In this document: positions 18,419 through 28,506 of the stretch, piece by piece | How positions within the stretch are numbered: position 1 is the stretch's first letter | How the letters are laid out: every line of letters starts with the position of its first letter | From: CAVQWT01 sp963717705 | Lineage (GTDB): Bacteria; Pseudomonadota; Gammaproteobacteria; Burkholderiales; Casimicrobiaceae | Reading direction: 5' to 3' | Assembly (NCBI GenBank): GCA_963717705.1 | Contig: CAVQWT010000006.1 | Span: forward strand, 62,001 to 126,000 | DNA length: 64,000 bases | Translations under genes and position numbers: made by a program | The notes under the pieces: generated by a model | Told to the model about the DNA's origin: nothing | Databases searched by the model: none | What the model saw: the letters and a program-made list of their open reading frames with translations, nothing else

Positions 18419-18805
18419 ATGGGTGCAATGATTTCGCGCGTCGCGTTCGCCGTCGTGCTGGTGCTGCTGACCTGGAATCCGTCCGGGTGGTCGTACGTCG
18501 ACTGGGCGCTGCGCGATCGCTCGGCGTTCGACGCGGTGAAGGCCTTCTGCGGCGTGTTGCTGCTCGGCGGCTGGGTGTTCTGCGTGCGGTCGGCCTGGGT
18601 GTCGCTGGGCGTCATCGGCCTGGTGCTGGTCGGCCTTCTGCTCGCCACCATCGTCTGGATGCTGGTCCAGTTCGGCGTCGTCCGGGCCGACAGCTCGAAC
18701 ACCCTGGCATGGATAGCGATCGTCGCAGTCGGCATCGCGCTCGGCGTCGGCGTGTCCTGGTCGAAGGTCCGGCAGGGCGTCTCCGGACAGGTGGAAGCCG
18801 ACTGA
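18419..18805 (+). CDS. small integral membrane protein, DUF6524-like
   Basis: This 128-residue protein has about four hydrophobic helices (roughly residues 5-20, 40-60, 63-87 and 94-114) and few charged residues outside the ends. The N-terminal TWNPSGWSYVDW motif followed by KAFCGVLLLGGWVF resembles a family of small uncharacterised proteobacterial membrane proteins (DUF6524, from memory). It starts 24 bases after the binding-protein stop with GGAG nearby, so it is probably co-transcribed. Function unknown. Confidence 0.8.
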   Translation: MGAMISRVAFAVVLVLLTWNPSGWSYVDWALRDRSAFDAVKAFCGVLLLGGWVFCVRSAWVSLGVIGLVLVGLLLATIVWMLVQFGVVRADSSNTLAWIAIVAVGIALGVGVSWSKVRQGVSGQVEAD

Positions 18806-18848
18806 GCGCGGGTGGGCGCCGCGGCGCGCGGATCCGCGGTCCGACCGG

Positions 18849-20093
18849 TCAGCCCGCCGCCGCGACGCCGATGACACCGCGCGCGGCGAGGTCGGCAATC
18901 GCCGCGGCGTCGTAGCCCAGCGCGTCGCCCAGCACCGCGGCCGTGTGCTGGCCGAGCAGCGGCGGCGGCGCGTCGTAGGCGAGCGGCGTCGCCGAAAACC
19001 GGATCGGCGCGACGACCTGCGGCACCGTCCCGGCCAGCGGATGCGGCAGGTCGCGCCTGATCCCCCGCGCCATCACCTGCGGGTCGGCGAACACCTGGTC
19101 GAGCCGGTTGATGGGTCCGCATGGCACGCCTTCCCGCTCGAGCGCCGCCAGCCAGTCGCGCTGCCCGCGCGTGCGGACGACCGCGGCGACCAGCGGCACC
19201 AGTGTCTCGCGGTGTCGAACGCGTTCGGCATTCGTCGCGAAGCGCGGATCCGCGGCCCACTCGCGACGCTCCGCCACGGCGCAGAACTTCGCGAACTGGC
19301 TGTCGTTGCCGACGGCGACGATCAGGTGGCCGTCGGCACAGGCGAACACCTGGTACGGGACGATGTTCTGGTGCGCGTTGCCGGCCCGCGCCGGCGGCGT
19401 GCCCGACACGAGGTAGTTCATGTCCATCACGGCCATCATCGCGACCATCGAGTCGAGCAGCGCGAGGTCGACGTGCTGGCCCTGCCCCGTGCGATCACGG
19501 TGCGCGAGCGCCGCCTGGATCGCGACCGCGGCGTACATGCCGGTCATCAGGTCGCTGATCGCCACGCCGGCCTTCTGCGGCCCGCCGCCCGGCAGGTCGT
19601 CGCGCTCGCCGGTGACGCTCATGAAGCCGCCCATGCCCTGGATGATGAAGTCGTAGCCCGCGCGCTCCGCGTAGGGCCCGTCCTGGCCGAAGCCGGTGAT
19701 CGACGCGTAGACGAGCCGCGGATGCGCCGGCGCGACGCTCGCATAGTCGAGCCCGTACTTCGCGAGACCGCCGACCTTGAAGTTCTCGATCAGCACGTCG
19801 GCGTGCGCGAGCAGCCCGCGCACGATGCGCTGCCCCTCGGGTTGCGTGAAGTCGACGGCGACCGAGCGCTTGCCGCGGTTGCAGGCGAGGTAGTACGCGG
19901 CCTCGGAGGTGTCGCGTCCGTCCGCGCTGCGAAGGTACGGCGGTCCCCAGGCGCGCGTGTCGTCGCCGGTGCCGGGCTTCTCGATCTTCCAGACGGTGGC
20001 GCCGAGGTCGGCGAAGACCTGCGTGCACCACGGTCCGGCGAGGACGCGCGAAAGGTCGAGCACCGTCAGGTGCGCGAGCGGTCCGGTCGGCAA
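18849..20093 (-). CDS. CaiB/BaiF family CoA transferase
   Basis: This 414-residue protein belongs to class III CoA transferases, which move CoA between carboxylic acids through an enzyme-bound Asp anhydride. The family start LTVLDLSRVLAGPWCTQVFADLGA is visible, then EKPGTGDDTRAWGPPY, NRGKRSVAVDF, ADVLIENFKVGGLAKYGLDY, and the catalytic Asp in AISDLMTGMYAAVAIQAAL. QHVDLALLDSMVA and the C-terminal GQHTAAVLGD follow. The substrate (formyl-, succinyl-, carnitinyl- or other CoA) cannot be told from these motifs. It is downstream of pntB on the same strand with a 91-base gap, and convergent with the small membrane protein gene. Confidence 0.93.
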   Translation of the reverse strand: MPTGPLAHLTVLDLSRVLAGPWCTQVFADLGATVWKIEKPGTGDDTRAWGPPYLRSADGRDTSEAAYYLACNRGKRSVAVDFTQPEGQRIVRGLLAHADVLIENFKVGGLAKYGLDYASVAPAHPRLVYASITGFGQDGPYAERAGYDFIIQGMGGFMSVTGERDDLPGGGPQKAGVAISDLMTGMYAAVAIQAALAHRDRTGQGQHVDLALLDSMVAMMAVMDMNYLVSGTPPARAGNAHQNIVPYQVFACADGHLIVAVGNDSQFAKFCAVAERREWAADPRFATNAERVRHRETLVPLVAAVVRTRGQRDWLAALEREGVPCGPINRLDQVFADPQVMARGIRRDLPHPLAGTVPQVVAPIRFSATPLAYDAPPPLLGQHTAAVLGDALGYDAAAIADLAARGVIGVAAAG

Positions 20094-20184
20094 GGCGTCG
20101 GCGCCGCGAGAGGTGGCGAGGGATGGTGGAACGGGAAAGACCCGGCCGGTGGACTGCGCGAGGCGCCGGGCGCCCCGCGCCAGG

Positions 20185-21570
20185 TCACTCGATGGCCTTG
20201 ACCAGGTCCTCGACGACCTTCTTCGCGTCGCCGAAGACCATCATCGTCTTGTCCATGTAGAACAGCGGGTTGTCGAGCCCCGCGTAGCCGGACGCCATCG
20301 ACCGCTTGTTGACGATGACGGTCTTGGCCTTGTACGCCTCGAGGATCGGCATCCCGTAGATCGGGCTGCCCTTCTGCTCGGCCAGCGGGTTGACGACGTC
20401 GTTGGCGCCCAGGATCAGCGCGACGTCGGCGGTGCCGAACTCGCCGTTGATGTCCTCCATCTCGAACACCTGGTCGTAGGGCACCTCCGCCTCCGCCAGC
20501 AGCACGTTCATGTGCCCCGGCATGCGGCCGGCCACCGGATGGATCGCGTACTTCACGGTGACGCCCTTCTCGCGCAGCTTGGCCGCCATCTCCTTGACCG
20601 CATGCTGGGCGCGCGCCACCGCGAGGCCGTAGCCCGGGACGATGATCACCGTCTCGGCGTTGCCCATGATGAACGCCGCGTCGTCGGCGCTGCCCGACTT
20701 GACCGTCTTCTGCGACGCGTCCGCCGCCGCCGCGCCCTCCTCCGCGCCGAAGCCGCCGAGGATGACCGAGAAGAAGCTCCGGTTCATGGCCTTGCACATG
20801 ATGTAGGACAGGATCGCGCCGGAGGAGCCGACCAGCGACCCGGCGATGATCAGCATCGGGTTGTTGAGCGAGAAGCCGATTCCCGCCGCGGCCCAGCCCG
20901 AATAGCTGTTCAGCATCGAGATCACCACCGGCATGTCGGCGCCGCCGATCGGGATGATGATCAGCACGCCCAGCGCGAACGCGATCGCGGTCATCACGAT
21001 GAACGGCATCCAGCCGCCGCCCATGAAGAACCAGATGCCGAAGCCGACCATCGCGATGGCGAGCGCGAGATTGACCAGGTGCTGGCCGCCGAAGACGACC
21101 GGCGCGCTCTTGATCCGGCCCGACAGCTTGCCGAACGCGATCACCGACCCGGAGAAGGTGATCGCGCCGATGAAGGTGCCGATGAAGAGCTCGAGCTTGT
21201 TGCCCGTCGGGATCTCCGCCGGCAGGCCGAACGACACCGGGTTGTTGATCGCGGCGACCGCGATCAGCACCGCGGCGAGGCCGACCAGCGAGTGCATCGC
21301 CGCGACCAGCTCCGGCATCTGCGTCATCTGCACGCGCCTGGCGACGACCGCGCCGATGGTGCCGCCGACGGCGATGCCGGCGAGGATCATGCCGACGTTG
21401 CGGGTGGTCGAGTAGACGAGCGCCAGCGTGACGACGACGGCAATCGCCATGCCGGCGATGCCCAGCGCGTTGCCGCGACGGGCGGTGGACGGGTGCGACA
21501 GTCCCTTCAGCGCGAGGATGAAGCAGACCGACGCGACGAGGTACCAGAGGGCGACTTGGTTGGCGCTCAT
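20185..21570 (-). CDS. pntB: NAD(P) transhydrogenase subunit beta
   Basis: This 461-residue inner-membrane protein couples proton entry to hydride transfer from NADH to NADP+. About nine membrane helices occupy the first 260 residues, including STARRGNALGIAGMAIAV and MPELVAAMHSLVGLAA. The cytoplasmic NADP(H)-binding domain III follows with VIIVPGYGLAVARAQHAV, HPVAGRMPGHMNVLLAEA, the GANDVVNP motif and a final KRSMASGYAGLDNPLFY. The length equals the E. coli subunit (462). GGAG lies 8 bases before the ATG. It is the last of three consecutive pnt genes. Confidence 0.97.
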   Translation of the reverse strand: MSANQVALWYLVASVCFILALKGLSHPSTARRGNALGIAGMAIAVVVTLALVYSTTRNVGMILAGIAVGGTIGAVVARRVQMTQMPELVAAMHSLVGLAAVLIAVAAINNPVSFGLPAEIPTGNKLELFIGTFIGAITFSGSVIAFGKLSGRIKSAPVVFGGQHLVNLALAIAMVGFGIWFFMGGGWMPFIVMTAIAFALGVLIIIPIGGADMPVVISMLNSYSGWAAAGIGFSLNNPMLIIAGSLVGSSGAILSYIMCKAMNRSFFSVILGGFGAEEGAAAADASQKTVKSGSADDAAFIMGNAETVIIVPGYGLAVARAQHAVKEMAAKLREKGVTVKYAIHPVAGRMPGHMNVLLAEAEVPYDQVFEMEDINGEFGTADVALILGANDVVNPLAEQKGSPIYGMPILEAYKAKTVIVNKRSMASGYAGLDNPLFYMDKTMMVFGDAKKVVEDLVKAIE

Positions 21571-21590
21571 GATCGTTTCTCCGGTCGGCC

Positions 21591-21914
21591 TCAGTGTTTC
21601 GCGTCGCCGGGAGCCGCCTTCGGCTCCTTCTTGCGGAACATCTCGAGCATCCGCTGCGTGACGAGGAAGCCGCCGAAGACGTTGACCGAAGCCAGCGTGA
21701 CGGCGAGGACGCCGACCCAGCCGCCCCAGTCGAACACCGCGGGGCCGGCGGCGAGCATCGCGCCGACGAGGATGATCCCCGAGATCGCGTTGGTGACGCT
21801 CATCAGCGGCGTGTGCAGCGCCGGCGTGACGCTCCAGACGACGTGGTAGCCGACGACGATGGCGAGCACGAAGATGATGAGATAGAAGACGATCGGGTCG
21901 ACGGCACCAGCCAT
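21591..21914 (-). CDS. pntAb: NAD(P) transhydrogenase subunit alpha, part 2 (membrane)
   Basis: This 107-residue protein holds the three or four membrane helices that form the C-terminal part of E. coli PntA: FYLIIFVLAIVVGYHVVW, LMSVTNAISGIILVGAML, WVGVLAVTLASVNVFGGF, ending VTQRMLEMFRKKE. It is separated from part 1 by 62 bases and from pntB by 20, the three-subunit arrangement known from Rhodospirillum and many betaproteobacteria. GGAG 6 bases before the ATG supports the start. Confidence 0.95.
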   Translation of the reverse strand: MAGAVDPIVFYLIIFVLAIVVGYHVVWSVTPALHTPLMSVTNAISGIILVGAMLAAGPAVFDWGGWVGVLAVTLASVNVFGGFLVTQRMLEMFRKKEPKAAPGDAKH

Positions 21915-21976
21915 GTTGGGCTCCGGGCGTTGGACGTTGGCAGCGGATTCGCGGGAATGGGGCGGCGCGGCGGCGC

Positions 21977-23104
21977 TCAGGACTTCGGCGCGGCGACCGC
22001 GCCGTTCTCGCAGACGAGCGTGGCGGCGATGATCTCGTCGTCGCGCGGGATCGCGAAGTCGCCGGTCTTGGGATTCAGCGACAGCGACAGGAACGTGAGC
22101 ACGTTGCGGGCGTAGAGGGCGCTGGCGTCGGCGGGCACCGTCGCCGCGAGGTTCGGGATGCCGACGAGCTTGACGCCGTTCTTCACGACGATGCGGTCGA
22201 GCTCGGAGCCCTCGACGTTGCCGCCCTGCTCGACGGCGAGGTCGACGACCACCGCGCCCGGCTTCATCGCCGCGACCGTCTCGGCCCTGACCAGCTTGGG
22301 CGCCGGCCGGCCCGGGATCAGCGCCGTCGTGATCACGATGTCGGCGGCCTTGCAGCGCTCGTGGACGATCGCCGCCTGCCGCGCCATCCACGCGGGCGGC
22401 ATCGGCCGCGCGTAGCCGCCGACGCCCTCGGCGATTTCCTTCTCCTCGGCGGTCTCGTACGGCACGTCGACCCACTTGGCGCCGAGCGACTCGACCTGGT
22501 CCTTCACCGAGGGCCGCACGTCGGACGCCTCGATCACCGCGCCCAGCCGCTTGGCGGTCGCGATCGCCTGCAGGCCGGCGACGCCGACGCCGAGGATCAG
22601 CACCCGCGCCGCCTTCACCGTGCCCGCCGCGGTCATCAGCATCGGCATGAAGCGGCCGTACTCGTTGGCGGCGAGCATCACCGCCTTGTAGCCGGCGATG
22701 TTCGCCTGCGACGACAGCACGTCCATCGACTGTGCGCGCGAGATCCGCGGCAGCTTCTCGAGCGCGAAGCCCGCCACGCCCGCCCTGGCGCAGGCCTCGA
22801 TCCCGGTCGCGTCGTAGGGGTTGAGCAGGCCGACGAGCACCGCGCCGGACTTGAGCGAGGCGAGCTCGGCGCCCGCGGGCGCGCGCACCTTGAGCACGAT
22901 GTCGGCGCCGAGCGCCTGCGCCGCGGTGCCGATGGTCGCACCGGCGGCCACGTACTGCTCGTCGGTGATGCTGGACGCGAGGCCCGCGCCGCTCTCGACG
23001 ACGAGCGCGTGCTTGCCGCTCGCGGCGAGCTTCTTGACGGTCTCGGGCGTGGCGGCGACGCGCGTCTCGCCCGGGCGGGTTTCGCGTGGAATGCCGATCA
23101 ACAT
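21977..23104 (-). CDS. pntAa: NAD(P) transhydrogenase subunit alpha, part 1 (NAD-binding)
   Basis: This 375-residue cytoplasmic domain I protein binds NAD(H). It starts MLIGIPRETRPGETRVAATP, the characteristic N-terminus shared with alanine dehydrogenase. The Rossmann loop VLILGVGVAGLQAIATAKRL is visible, then EASDVRPSVKDQVESLGAKW and the mobile-loop region GGYARPMPP. IPGRPAPKLV and VDLAVEQGGNVEGSE are also typical. The reading frame extends upstream of 23104, but that part is not family-like. No convincing Shine-Dalgarno sequence precedes the ATG. It is the first gene of pntAa-pntAb-pntB, which supplies NADPH and balances redox. Confidence 0.95.
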   Translation of the reverse strand: MLIGIPRETRPGETRVAATPETVKKLAASGKHALVVESGAGLASSITDEQYVAAGATIGTAAQALGADIVLKVRAPAGAELASLKSGAVLVGLLNPYDATGIEACARAGVAGFALEKLPRISRAQSMDVLSSQANIAGYKAVMLAANEYGRFMPMLMTAAGTVKAARVLILGVGVAGLQAIATAKRLGAVIEASDVRPSVKDQVESLGAKWVDVPYETAEEKEIAEGVGGYARPMPPAWMARQAAIVHERCKAADIVITTALIPGRPAPKLVRAETVAAMKPGAVVVDLAVEQGGNVEGSELDRIVVKNGVKLVGIPNLAATVPADASALYARNVLTFLSLSLNPKTGDFAIPRDDEIIAATLVCENGAVAAPKS

Positions 23105-23240
23105 GGAGGATCCCCTGCTGCGTGGTGCCGGGCGTCCGCGCGTGGCGGCGCCGGGTCGTGGTCGGTCGTTGTTTGCGCGACATCGTGCCACAAACGACTG
23201 CCTTTGGGCAGCTTCGGCAGGCGCACCCGCAGGCGAAGCG

Positions 23241-24599
<1,359 letters not shown>

Positions 24600-24642
24600 G
24601 GGCGGCGGTCTGCCGGGCGCGCGTCGCCGCCGCGTCCCGGCG

Positions 24643-25485
24643 TCAGGGCAGGCGCCGGAACTTGCGGAAGTCCGGCGGCCGCTTCTCGAGGTACGCGTTC
24701 TTGCCCTCCTGCCCCTCCTCGGACATGTAGTAGAGCAGCGTCGCGTTGCCGGCGAGCTCCTGCAGGCCGGCCTGACCGTCGCAGTCCGCGTTGAGCGCCG
24801 CCTTGAGGCAGCGCAGCGCGATCGGGCTGTTGGCGAGCATCTCCCGGCACCACTGCACCGTCTCGGCTTCGAGCTGCTCGTACGGCACGACGCAGTTGAC
24901 GAGCCCCATCGCCAGCGCCTGCTGCGCGTCGTACTGGCGGCAGAGGAACCAGATTTCGCGCGCCTTCTTCTGCCCGACGATGCGCGCCATGTAGGCGGCG
25001 CCGTAGCCGCCGTCGAAGCTGCCGACGCGCGGTCCGGTCTGGCCGAAGCGCGCGTTGTCGGCGGCGATGGTGAGGTCGCACATCATGTGCAGCACGTGGC
25101 CGCCGCCGATCGCGTAGCCGGCGACCATCGCGACGACGGGCTTCGGCAGCGTCCGGATCTGCCGCTGCAGGTCGAGCACGTTGAGGCGCGGCACGCCGTC
25201 GCCGCCGACGTAGCCGCCCTTGCCTCGCACGCGCTGGTCGCCGCCCGAGCAGAATGCCTCGCGCCCCTGGCCGGTGAGAACGACCACGCCGACGCGGTCG
25301 TCGTCGCGCGCGTCGGCGAAGGCCCGCTGCAGCTCCTGCACCGTCTCGGGCCGGAAGGCGTTGCGCACCTCGGGGCGGTTGATCGTGATCCTGGCGATGC
25401 CCTCGTCGGCCTTCGCGTACAGGATGTCCTGGTAGCCGGGAACCGCGTTCCACGCCGGGACCGGCGCCGGTTTCTGCTTCTGCAT
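24643..25485 (-). CDS. menB: 1,4-dihydroxy-2-naphthoyl-CoA synthase
   Basis: This 280-residue crotonase-fold enzyme closes the second ring in menaquinone synthesis. It matches E. coli MenB (285) along its whole length: ITINRPEVRNAFRPETV, FCSGGDQRVRGKGGYVG (oxyanion loop and substrate contacts), VAMVAGYAIGGGHVLHMM, FGQTGPRVGSFDGGYGAAY with the catalytic residues, KKAREIWFLCRQYDA, and ALRCLKAALNADCDGQAG. GGAG lies 6 bases before the ATG. It sits upstream of the menE-like gene with a 43-base gap. The alternative 2-ketocyclohexanecarboxyl-CoA hydrolase (BadI) is less likely given the MenB-specific segments. Its presence suggests menaquinone in addition to the ubiquinone usual in betaproteobacteria. 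Confidence 0.92.
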   Translation of the reverse strand: MQKQKPAPVPAWNAVPGYQDILYAKADEGIARITINRPEVRNAFRPETVQELQRAFADARDDDRVGVVVLTGQGREAFCSGGDQRVRGKGGYVGGDGVPRLNVLDLQRQIRTLPKPVVAMVAGYAIGGGHVLHMMCDLTIAADNARFGQTGPRVGSFDGGYGAAYMARIVGQKKAREIWFLCRQYDAQQALAMGLVNCVVPYEQLEAETVQWCREMLANSPIALRCLKAALNADCDGQAGLQELAGNATLLYYMSEEGQEGKNAYLEKRPPDFRKFRRLP

Positions 25486-25497
25486 CGTATGCTCCGT

Positions 25498-26508
25498 TCA
25501 GTCGATCTTGGCGCCGGCCTGCCGGACGACGCGGGCCCACTTGTCGGATTCGGCGGCGATGTGGCGGGCGAACTCCTCGGGCGTGCCCGCAACCGGCTGC
25601 GCGCCCCTCCCGACCAGCGCGGTGCGGACCTGCGGGTCGGCGAGCGCCGCGCGGATCGCCGCATTCAGCTTGTCGATCACCGCGGCCGGCGTGCCGGCCG
25701 GGACGAGGATGCCGTCCCAGGCGCTGACCTCGAAGCCCGGCAGGCCCGATTCCGCGAACGTCGGGATCTCCGGCGCCGCCGGCACGCGCGACGCCGTCGT
25801 CACGGCGACGCTCCTGAGCTTGCCGCCCGCGGCCAGCGGCAGAACGTTGGGCATCACGTCGATCATCATCGACACCTGCCCGCCCATCAGGTCGGTCGCG
25901 GCCAGCGCGCCCCCGCGGTACGGCACGTGGACGATGTCGATGCCGGCCATGGTCTTGAACAGCTCGCCCGCGAGGTGCGACGTCGTGCCGTTGCCGGCCG
26001 ATGCGAAGAAGACCCGGCCGGGGTTGGCCCGGGCGTAGTCGATCAGGTCGGCGACCGAGCGCACGGGCAGTGCCGGGTTGACGACCAGCAGCGCCGCGAT
26101 CTGCGTCATCCGCGACACGGGGGCGAAGTCGCGCACCGGATCGAACGTCATCTGCGCGTACAGGCTGCGGTTGATCGCGTGCGTGCCGTTGGTGCCGTAC
26201 AGCAGCGTATAGCCGTCGGGGGCCGCGCGCGCCACGAACTCGGCGCCGACGTTGCCGCCGGCCCCCGGCTTGTTGTCGATGACGATCGCGACTCCCAGCT
26301 CCTGCGCGACGCGCGGCATGATCGCGCGGGCCAGGTTGTCGGCGCCGCCGCCGGCGGGAAACGGCACCACCAGCCGGATCGGCCGGTCGGGATAGTCGGC
26401 GGCGGCCGGCAGCGCGAACAGCAGGGCGAACGCGGCCAGCAGCGTGCCGAGGCCGCAGGCCGTCGGGCGCCACTTCGCCGACGGCGGCACCAAGCGCATC
26501 GCGGCCAC
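25498..26508 (-). CDS. Bug family tripartite tricarboxylate transporter binding protein
   Basis: This periplasmic protein (336 residues from GTG at 26508; Met4 at 26499 is an alternative start) has a signal peptide with core LLAAFALLFALPAAADYP. The Bug (TctC) signature is clear: RPIRLVVPFPAGGGADNLAR, then IDNKPGAGGNVGAEFVA and DGYTLLYGTNGTHAIN. These proteins bind carboxylates or amides; many are orphans with no TctA/TctB partner, as here. It begins directly after the stop of the upstream dehydrogenase gene and ends 13 bases before menB, so the four minus-strand genes may be one transcript. The link between dehydrogenase and Bug protein suggests uptake of a hydroxy- or dicarboxylate. Confidence 0.93.
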   Translation of the reverse strand: MAAMRLVPPSAKWRPTACGLGTLLAAFALLFALPAAADYPDRPIRLVVPFPAGGGADNLARAIMPRVAQELGVAIVIDNKPGAGGNVGAEFVARAAPDGYTLLYGTNGTHAINRSLYAQMTFDPVRDFAPVSRMTQIAALLVVNPALPVRSVADLIDYARANPGRVFFASAGNGTTSHLAGELFKTMAGIDIVHVPYRGGALAATDLMGGQVSMMIDVMPNVLPLAAGGKLRSVAVTTASRVPAAPEIPTFAESGLPGFEVSAWDGILVPAGTPAAVIDKLNAAIRAALADPQVRTALVGRGAQPVAGTPEEFARHIAAESDKWARVVRQAGAKID

Positions 26509-27573
26509 CTAGATCGCGTCCGCGATCGCGCGGCCGAGCTCGACCGTCGTCGCCCGCCCGCCGAGGTCCGGGGTGCGCGGCGCCGCCGGATCGGCCAGCG
26601 TGCGCTCGATCGCGGCGACGACGCCATCAGCTGCCGCCTTGTGGCCGAGGAACTCGAGCATCAGCGCGCCGGACCAGATCTGGCCGATCGGATTGGCGAT
26701 GCCCTTGCCCGCGATGTCGGGCGCCGAGCCGTGCACCGGCTCGAACAGCGACGGAAACGCGCGCTCGGGGTTGAGGTTGGCCGACGGCGCGATGCCGATG
26801 GTGCCGCAGACCGCGGGGCCGAGGTCCGACAGGATGTCGCCGAACAGGTTGGAGCCGACGACGACGTCGAAGATCTGCGGCCGCTGGACGAAGTGCGCGG
26901 TCAGGATGTCGATGTGATACGCGTCGGTCGCGATGTCCGGGTACTGCGCGGCGACCGCGCGGAAGCGCTCGTCCCAGAACGGCATGGTGATGGCGATGCC
27001 GTTCGACTTGGTGGCCGACGTCACTTTCTTCCGCGGCCGCGTGCGCGCGAGCTCGAACGCGAACTTCACGATGCGGTCGACGCCCTTGCGGCTGAACACC
27101 GACTCCTGGAACACGATCTCGCGCTCGGTGCCTTCGTACATGCGGCCGCCGACCGACGAATACTCCCCTTCGGTGTTCTCGCGGACGACGACGAAGTCGA
27201 TGTCGCCCGGCTTGCGGCCCGCCAGCGGCGACGGGATGCCCGGCATCAGCCGGCACGGCCGCAGATTGACGTACTGGTCGAAGCGGCGGCGGAACTGGAT
27301 CAGCGACCCCCACAGCGACACGTGGTCGGGCACCGTCGCCGGCCAGCCGACGGCGCCGTAGAAGATCGCCTCGAAGCCCGAGAGCTGCTCGAACCAGTCC
27401 TCCGGCATCATCCGGCCGTGCTTCGCGTAGTAGTCGCAGTTCCAGTCGAATTGCGTGAACGCGAAGTCGATGCCATGGCGGCGGCCCGCGGCCTCCAGTG
27501 CGCGCAGCCCTTCGGGGACCACTTCCTTGCCGATGCCGTCGCCCGGGATGACGGCAATGCGATGCGTGGGCAT
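26509..27573 (-). CDS. tartrate/D-malate dehydrogenase (isopropylmalate dehydrogenase family)
   Basis: This 354-residue enzyme is a decarboxylating beta-hydroxyacid dehydrogenase using NAD. The N-terminus RIAVIPGDGIGKEVVPEGLR and the catalytic Lys/Asp regions (VTSATKSNGIAITMPFWDER, GSNLFGDILSDLGPAVCGTI) are intact, and FEPVHGSAPDIAGKGIANP is the family signature. FDWNCDYYAKHGRMMP and LIQFRRRFDQYVNLRPCRL match the tartrate/D-malate branch (TtuC/DmlA) better than LeuB. Two ATG codons stand in tandem; AGGAGG is only 1 base before the first (27576) and 4 before the second, so 27573 is preferred. It is followed immediately by the Bug binding protein. Confidence 0.9.
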   Translation of the reverse strand: MPTHRIAVIPGDGIGKEVVPEGLRALEAAGRRHGIDFAFTQFDWNCDYYAKHGRMMPEDWFEQLSGFEAIFYGAVGWPATVPDHVSLWGSLIQFRRRFDQYVNLRPCRLMPGIPSPLAGRKPGDIDFVVVRENTEGEYSSVGGRMYEGTEREIVFQESVFSRKGVDRIVKFAFELARTRPRKKVTSATKSNGIAITMPFWDERFRAVAAQYPDIATDAYHIDILTAHFVQRPQIFDVVVGSNLFGDILSDLGPAVCGTIGIAPSANLNPERAFPSLFEPVHGSAPDIAGKGIANPIGQIWSGALMLEFLGHKAAADGVVAAIERTLADPAAPRTPDLGGRATTVELGRAIADAI

Positions 27574-27596
27574 CATTCCTCCTGCAGAAACCGCGT

Positions 27597-27602
27597 ATTC
27601 TA
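27597..27602 (-). promoter_or_regulatory. candidate -10 box for the dehydrogenase-Bug-menB-menE series
   Basis: TAGAAT on the minus strand, 24 bases before the dehydrogenase start, lies in the only AT-rich patch of the divergent gap. No good -35 was seen. Confidence 0.28.
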
Positions 27603-27733
27603 AAGTAAGCACGCGGCGGCACCCGTCCGGTGCCATCGACCGCGAACGGCGGCGGCCGCGATCGACCGGCTGGTCGTCGCCCGCTGCCGGCGGACCGCCC
27701 GCCGCCGTTGCACCCTCCGGAGCCCGCACCGCC

Positions 27734-28174
27734 ATGCGCTCGCGCCTTCTGGTGACCCTGCAGTTCGCGCTGCTCGCCGTGCTCGCCTTGCCCTTGGGCG
27801 CCGCCGGATTCGGCGGCTGGGCGACGATCCCCGCCGTGGTGTCCATCGCTGCCGGCATCGCGGTCGGCCTGTGGGCGCTGGGCGCGAATCGCCCGGGCAA
27901 CTTCAACGTGCGCCCCGAGCCGCGGGTCGGTGCCCGCCTGGTCACCACCGGCCCCTACCGGTTCGTCCGCCATCCGATGTATCTCGCGGTGCTCCTCGTC
28001 GCCGCCGGTTTGGCGCTGGGCTACGCCGAGCCGTGGCGTGCCGTCGCGCTCGTCGCGCTGGCACTGGTGCTGCACGTCAAGGCGGCGATCGAAGAACGGC
28101 TGCTCGCGGGCGCCCACCCCGGGTACGCCGACTACGCGCGCCGGACGCCGCGCCTGATTCCGTTCCTGAGGTAG
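27734..28174 (+). CDS. isoprenylcysteine carboxyl methyltransferase (ICMT)-like membrane protein
   Basis: This 146-residue membrane protein has helices near residues 5-24 and 27-46 and a third hydrophobic region near 82-110. The ICMT/phospholipid-methyltransferase signature is LVTTGPYRFVRHPMYLAVLLV (split around the RHPMY core), followed by the conserved glutamate in KAAIEERLL and AGAHPGYADYARRTPRLIP. Members use S-adenosylmethionine to methylate lipids or lipid-linked groups; bacterial substrates are mostly unknown. It is divergent from the dehydrogenase gene. The ATG at 27734 starts the first helix. Confidence 0.87.
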   Translation: MRSRLLVTLQFALLAVLALPLGAAGFGGWATIPAVVSIAAGIAVGLWALGANRPGNFNVRPEPRVGARLVTTGPYRFVRHPMYLAVLLVAAGLALGYAEPWRAVALVALALVLHVKAAIEERLLAGAHPGYADYARRTPRLIPFLR

Positions 28175-28506
28175 GCATCCGGGACGGCGCCGCGCGACGC
28201 TGCCGCGCCGGCCTCGTCGTCCGCGGTGGCGCATCGAAGCGGCACCGGGGGCTCATCGAAGCGCCCTCGGCGGCGCGGACTCGTCCGTCCGGCCGATGGC
28301 GGAGCGCACCCGCGGCGCCTAGAGTGAAGCGCATCGGCCAATCGTCGCGGTCAATGCAAGGCCATCGTTGCAACCGGCCGCGCGACGACGCTCGATCAGG
28401 TCGCGACACTCGGTCAAGCCACGACAGCCGACCAAGCCACGACGCCCCGGCCACGACACGACCCGCAATCACGACGCTCGATCAACCCACGACGCCCCGA
28501 TCCGCC
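28175..28506. other. 332-base gap with degenerate direct repeats
   Basis: No convincing gene is seen here. The second half (28380-28500) holds overlapping short direct repeats described separately. Open frames across it translate to Arg/Ser/Pro-rich low-complexity sequence. Confidence 0.5.
28386..28499. repeat. degenerate short direct repeats upstream of an unrecognised membrane-protein gene
   Basis: A 13-base unit (CGACGCTCGATCA) occurs at 28386-28398 and 28472-28484. A 17-base unit built on CAAGCCACGACGCCCCG occurs at 28433-28449 and, with one mismatch, at 28483-28499; its first 11 bases also occur at 28415-28425. Copies are unevenly spaced and include intermediate forms, suggesting decayed slippage products. 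They end 7 bases before the ATG of the next gene. Confidence 0.7.

Noticed and set aside
18821..18839. CGCGGATCCGCG palindrome between the small membrane protein gene and the CoA transferase gene
   Set aside because: Short GC palindromes are expected by chance at this composition; no T-tract or promoter context.
24643..25485. BadI (2-ketocyclohexanecarboxyl-CoA hydrolase) for the crotonase gene
   Set aside because: The SGGDQRVRG and GQTGPRVGSFDGG segments and near full-length agreement with E. coli MenB favour MenB.
28386..28499. CRISPR-like short repeats
   Set aside because: Units are irregular, too short and lack uniform spacers, and no cas genes are present.
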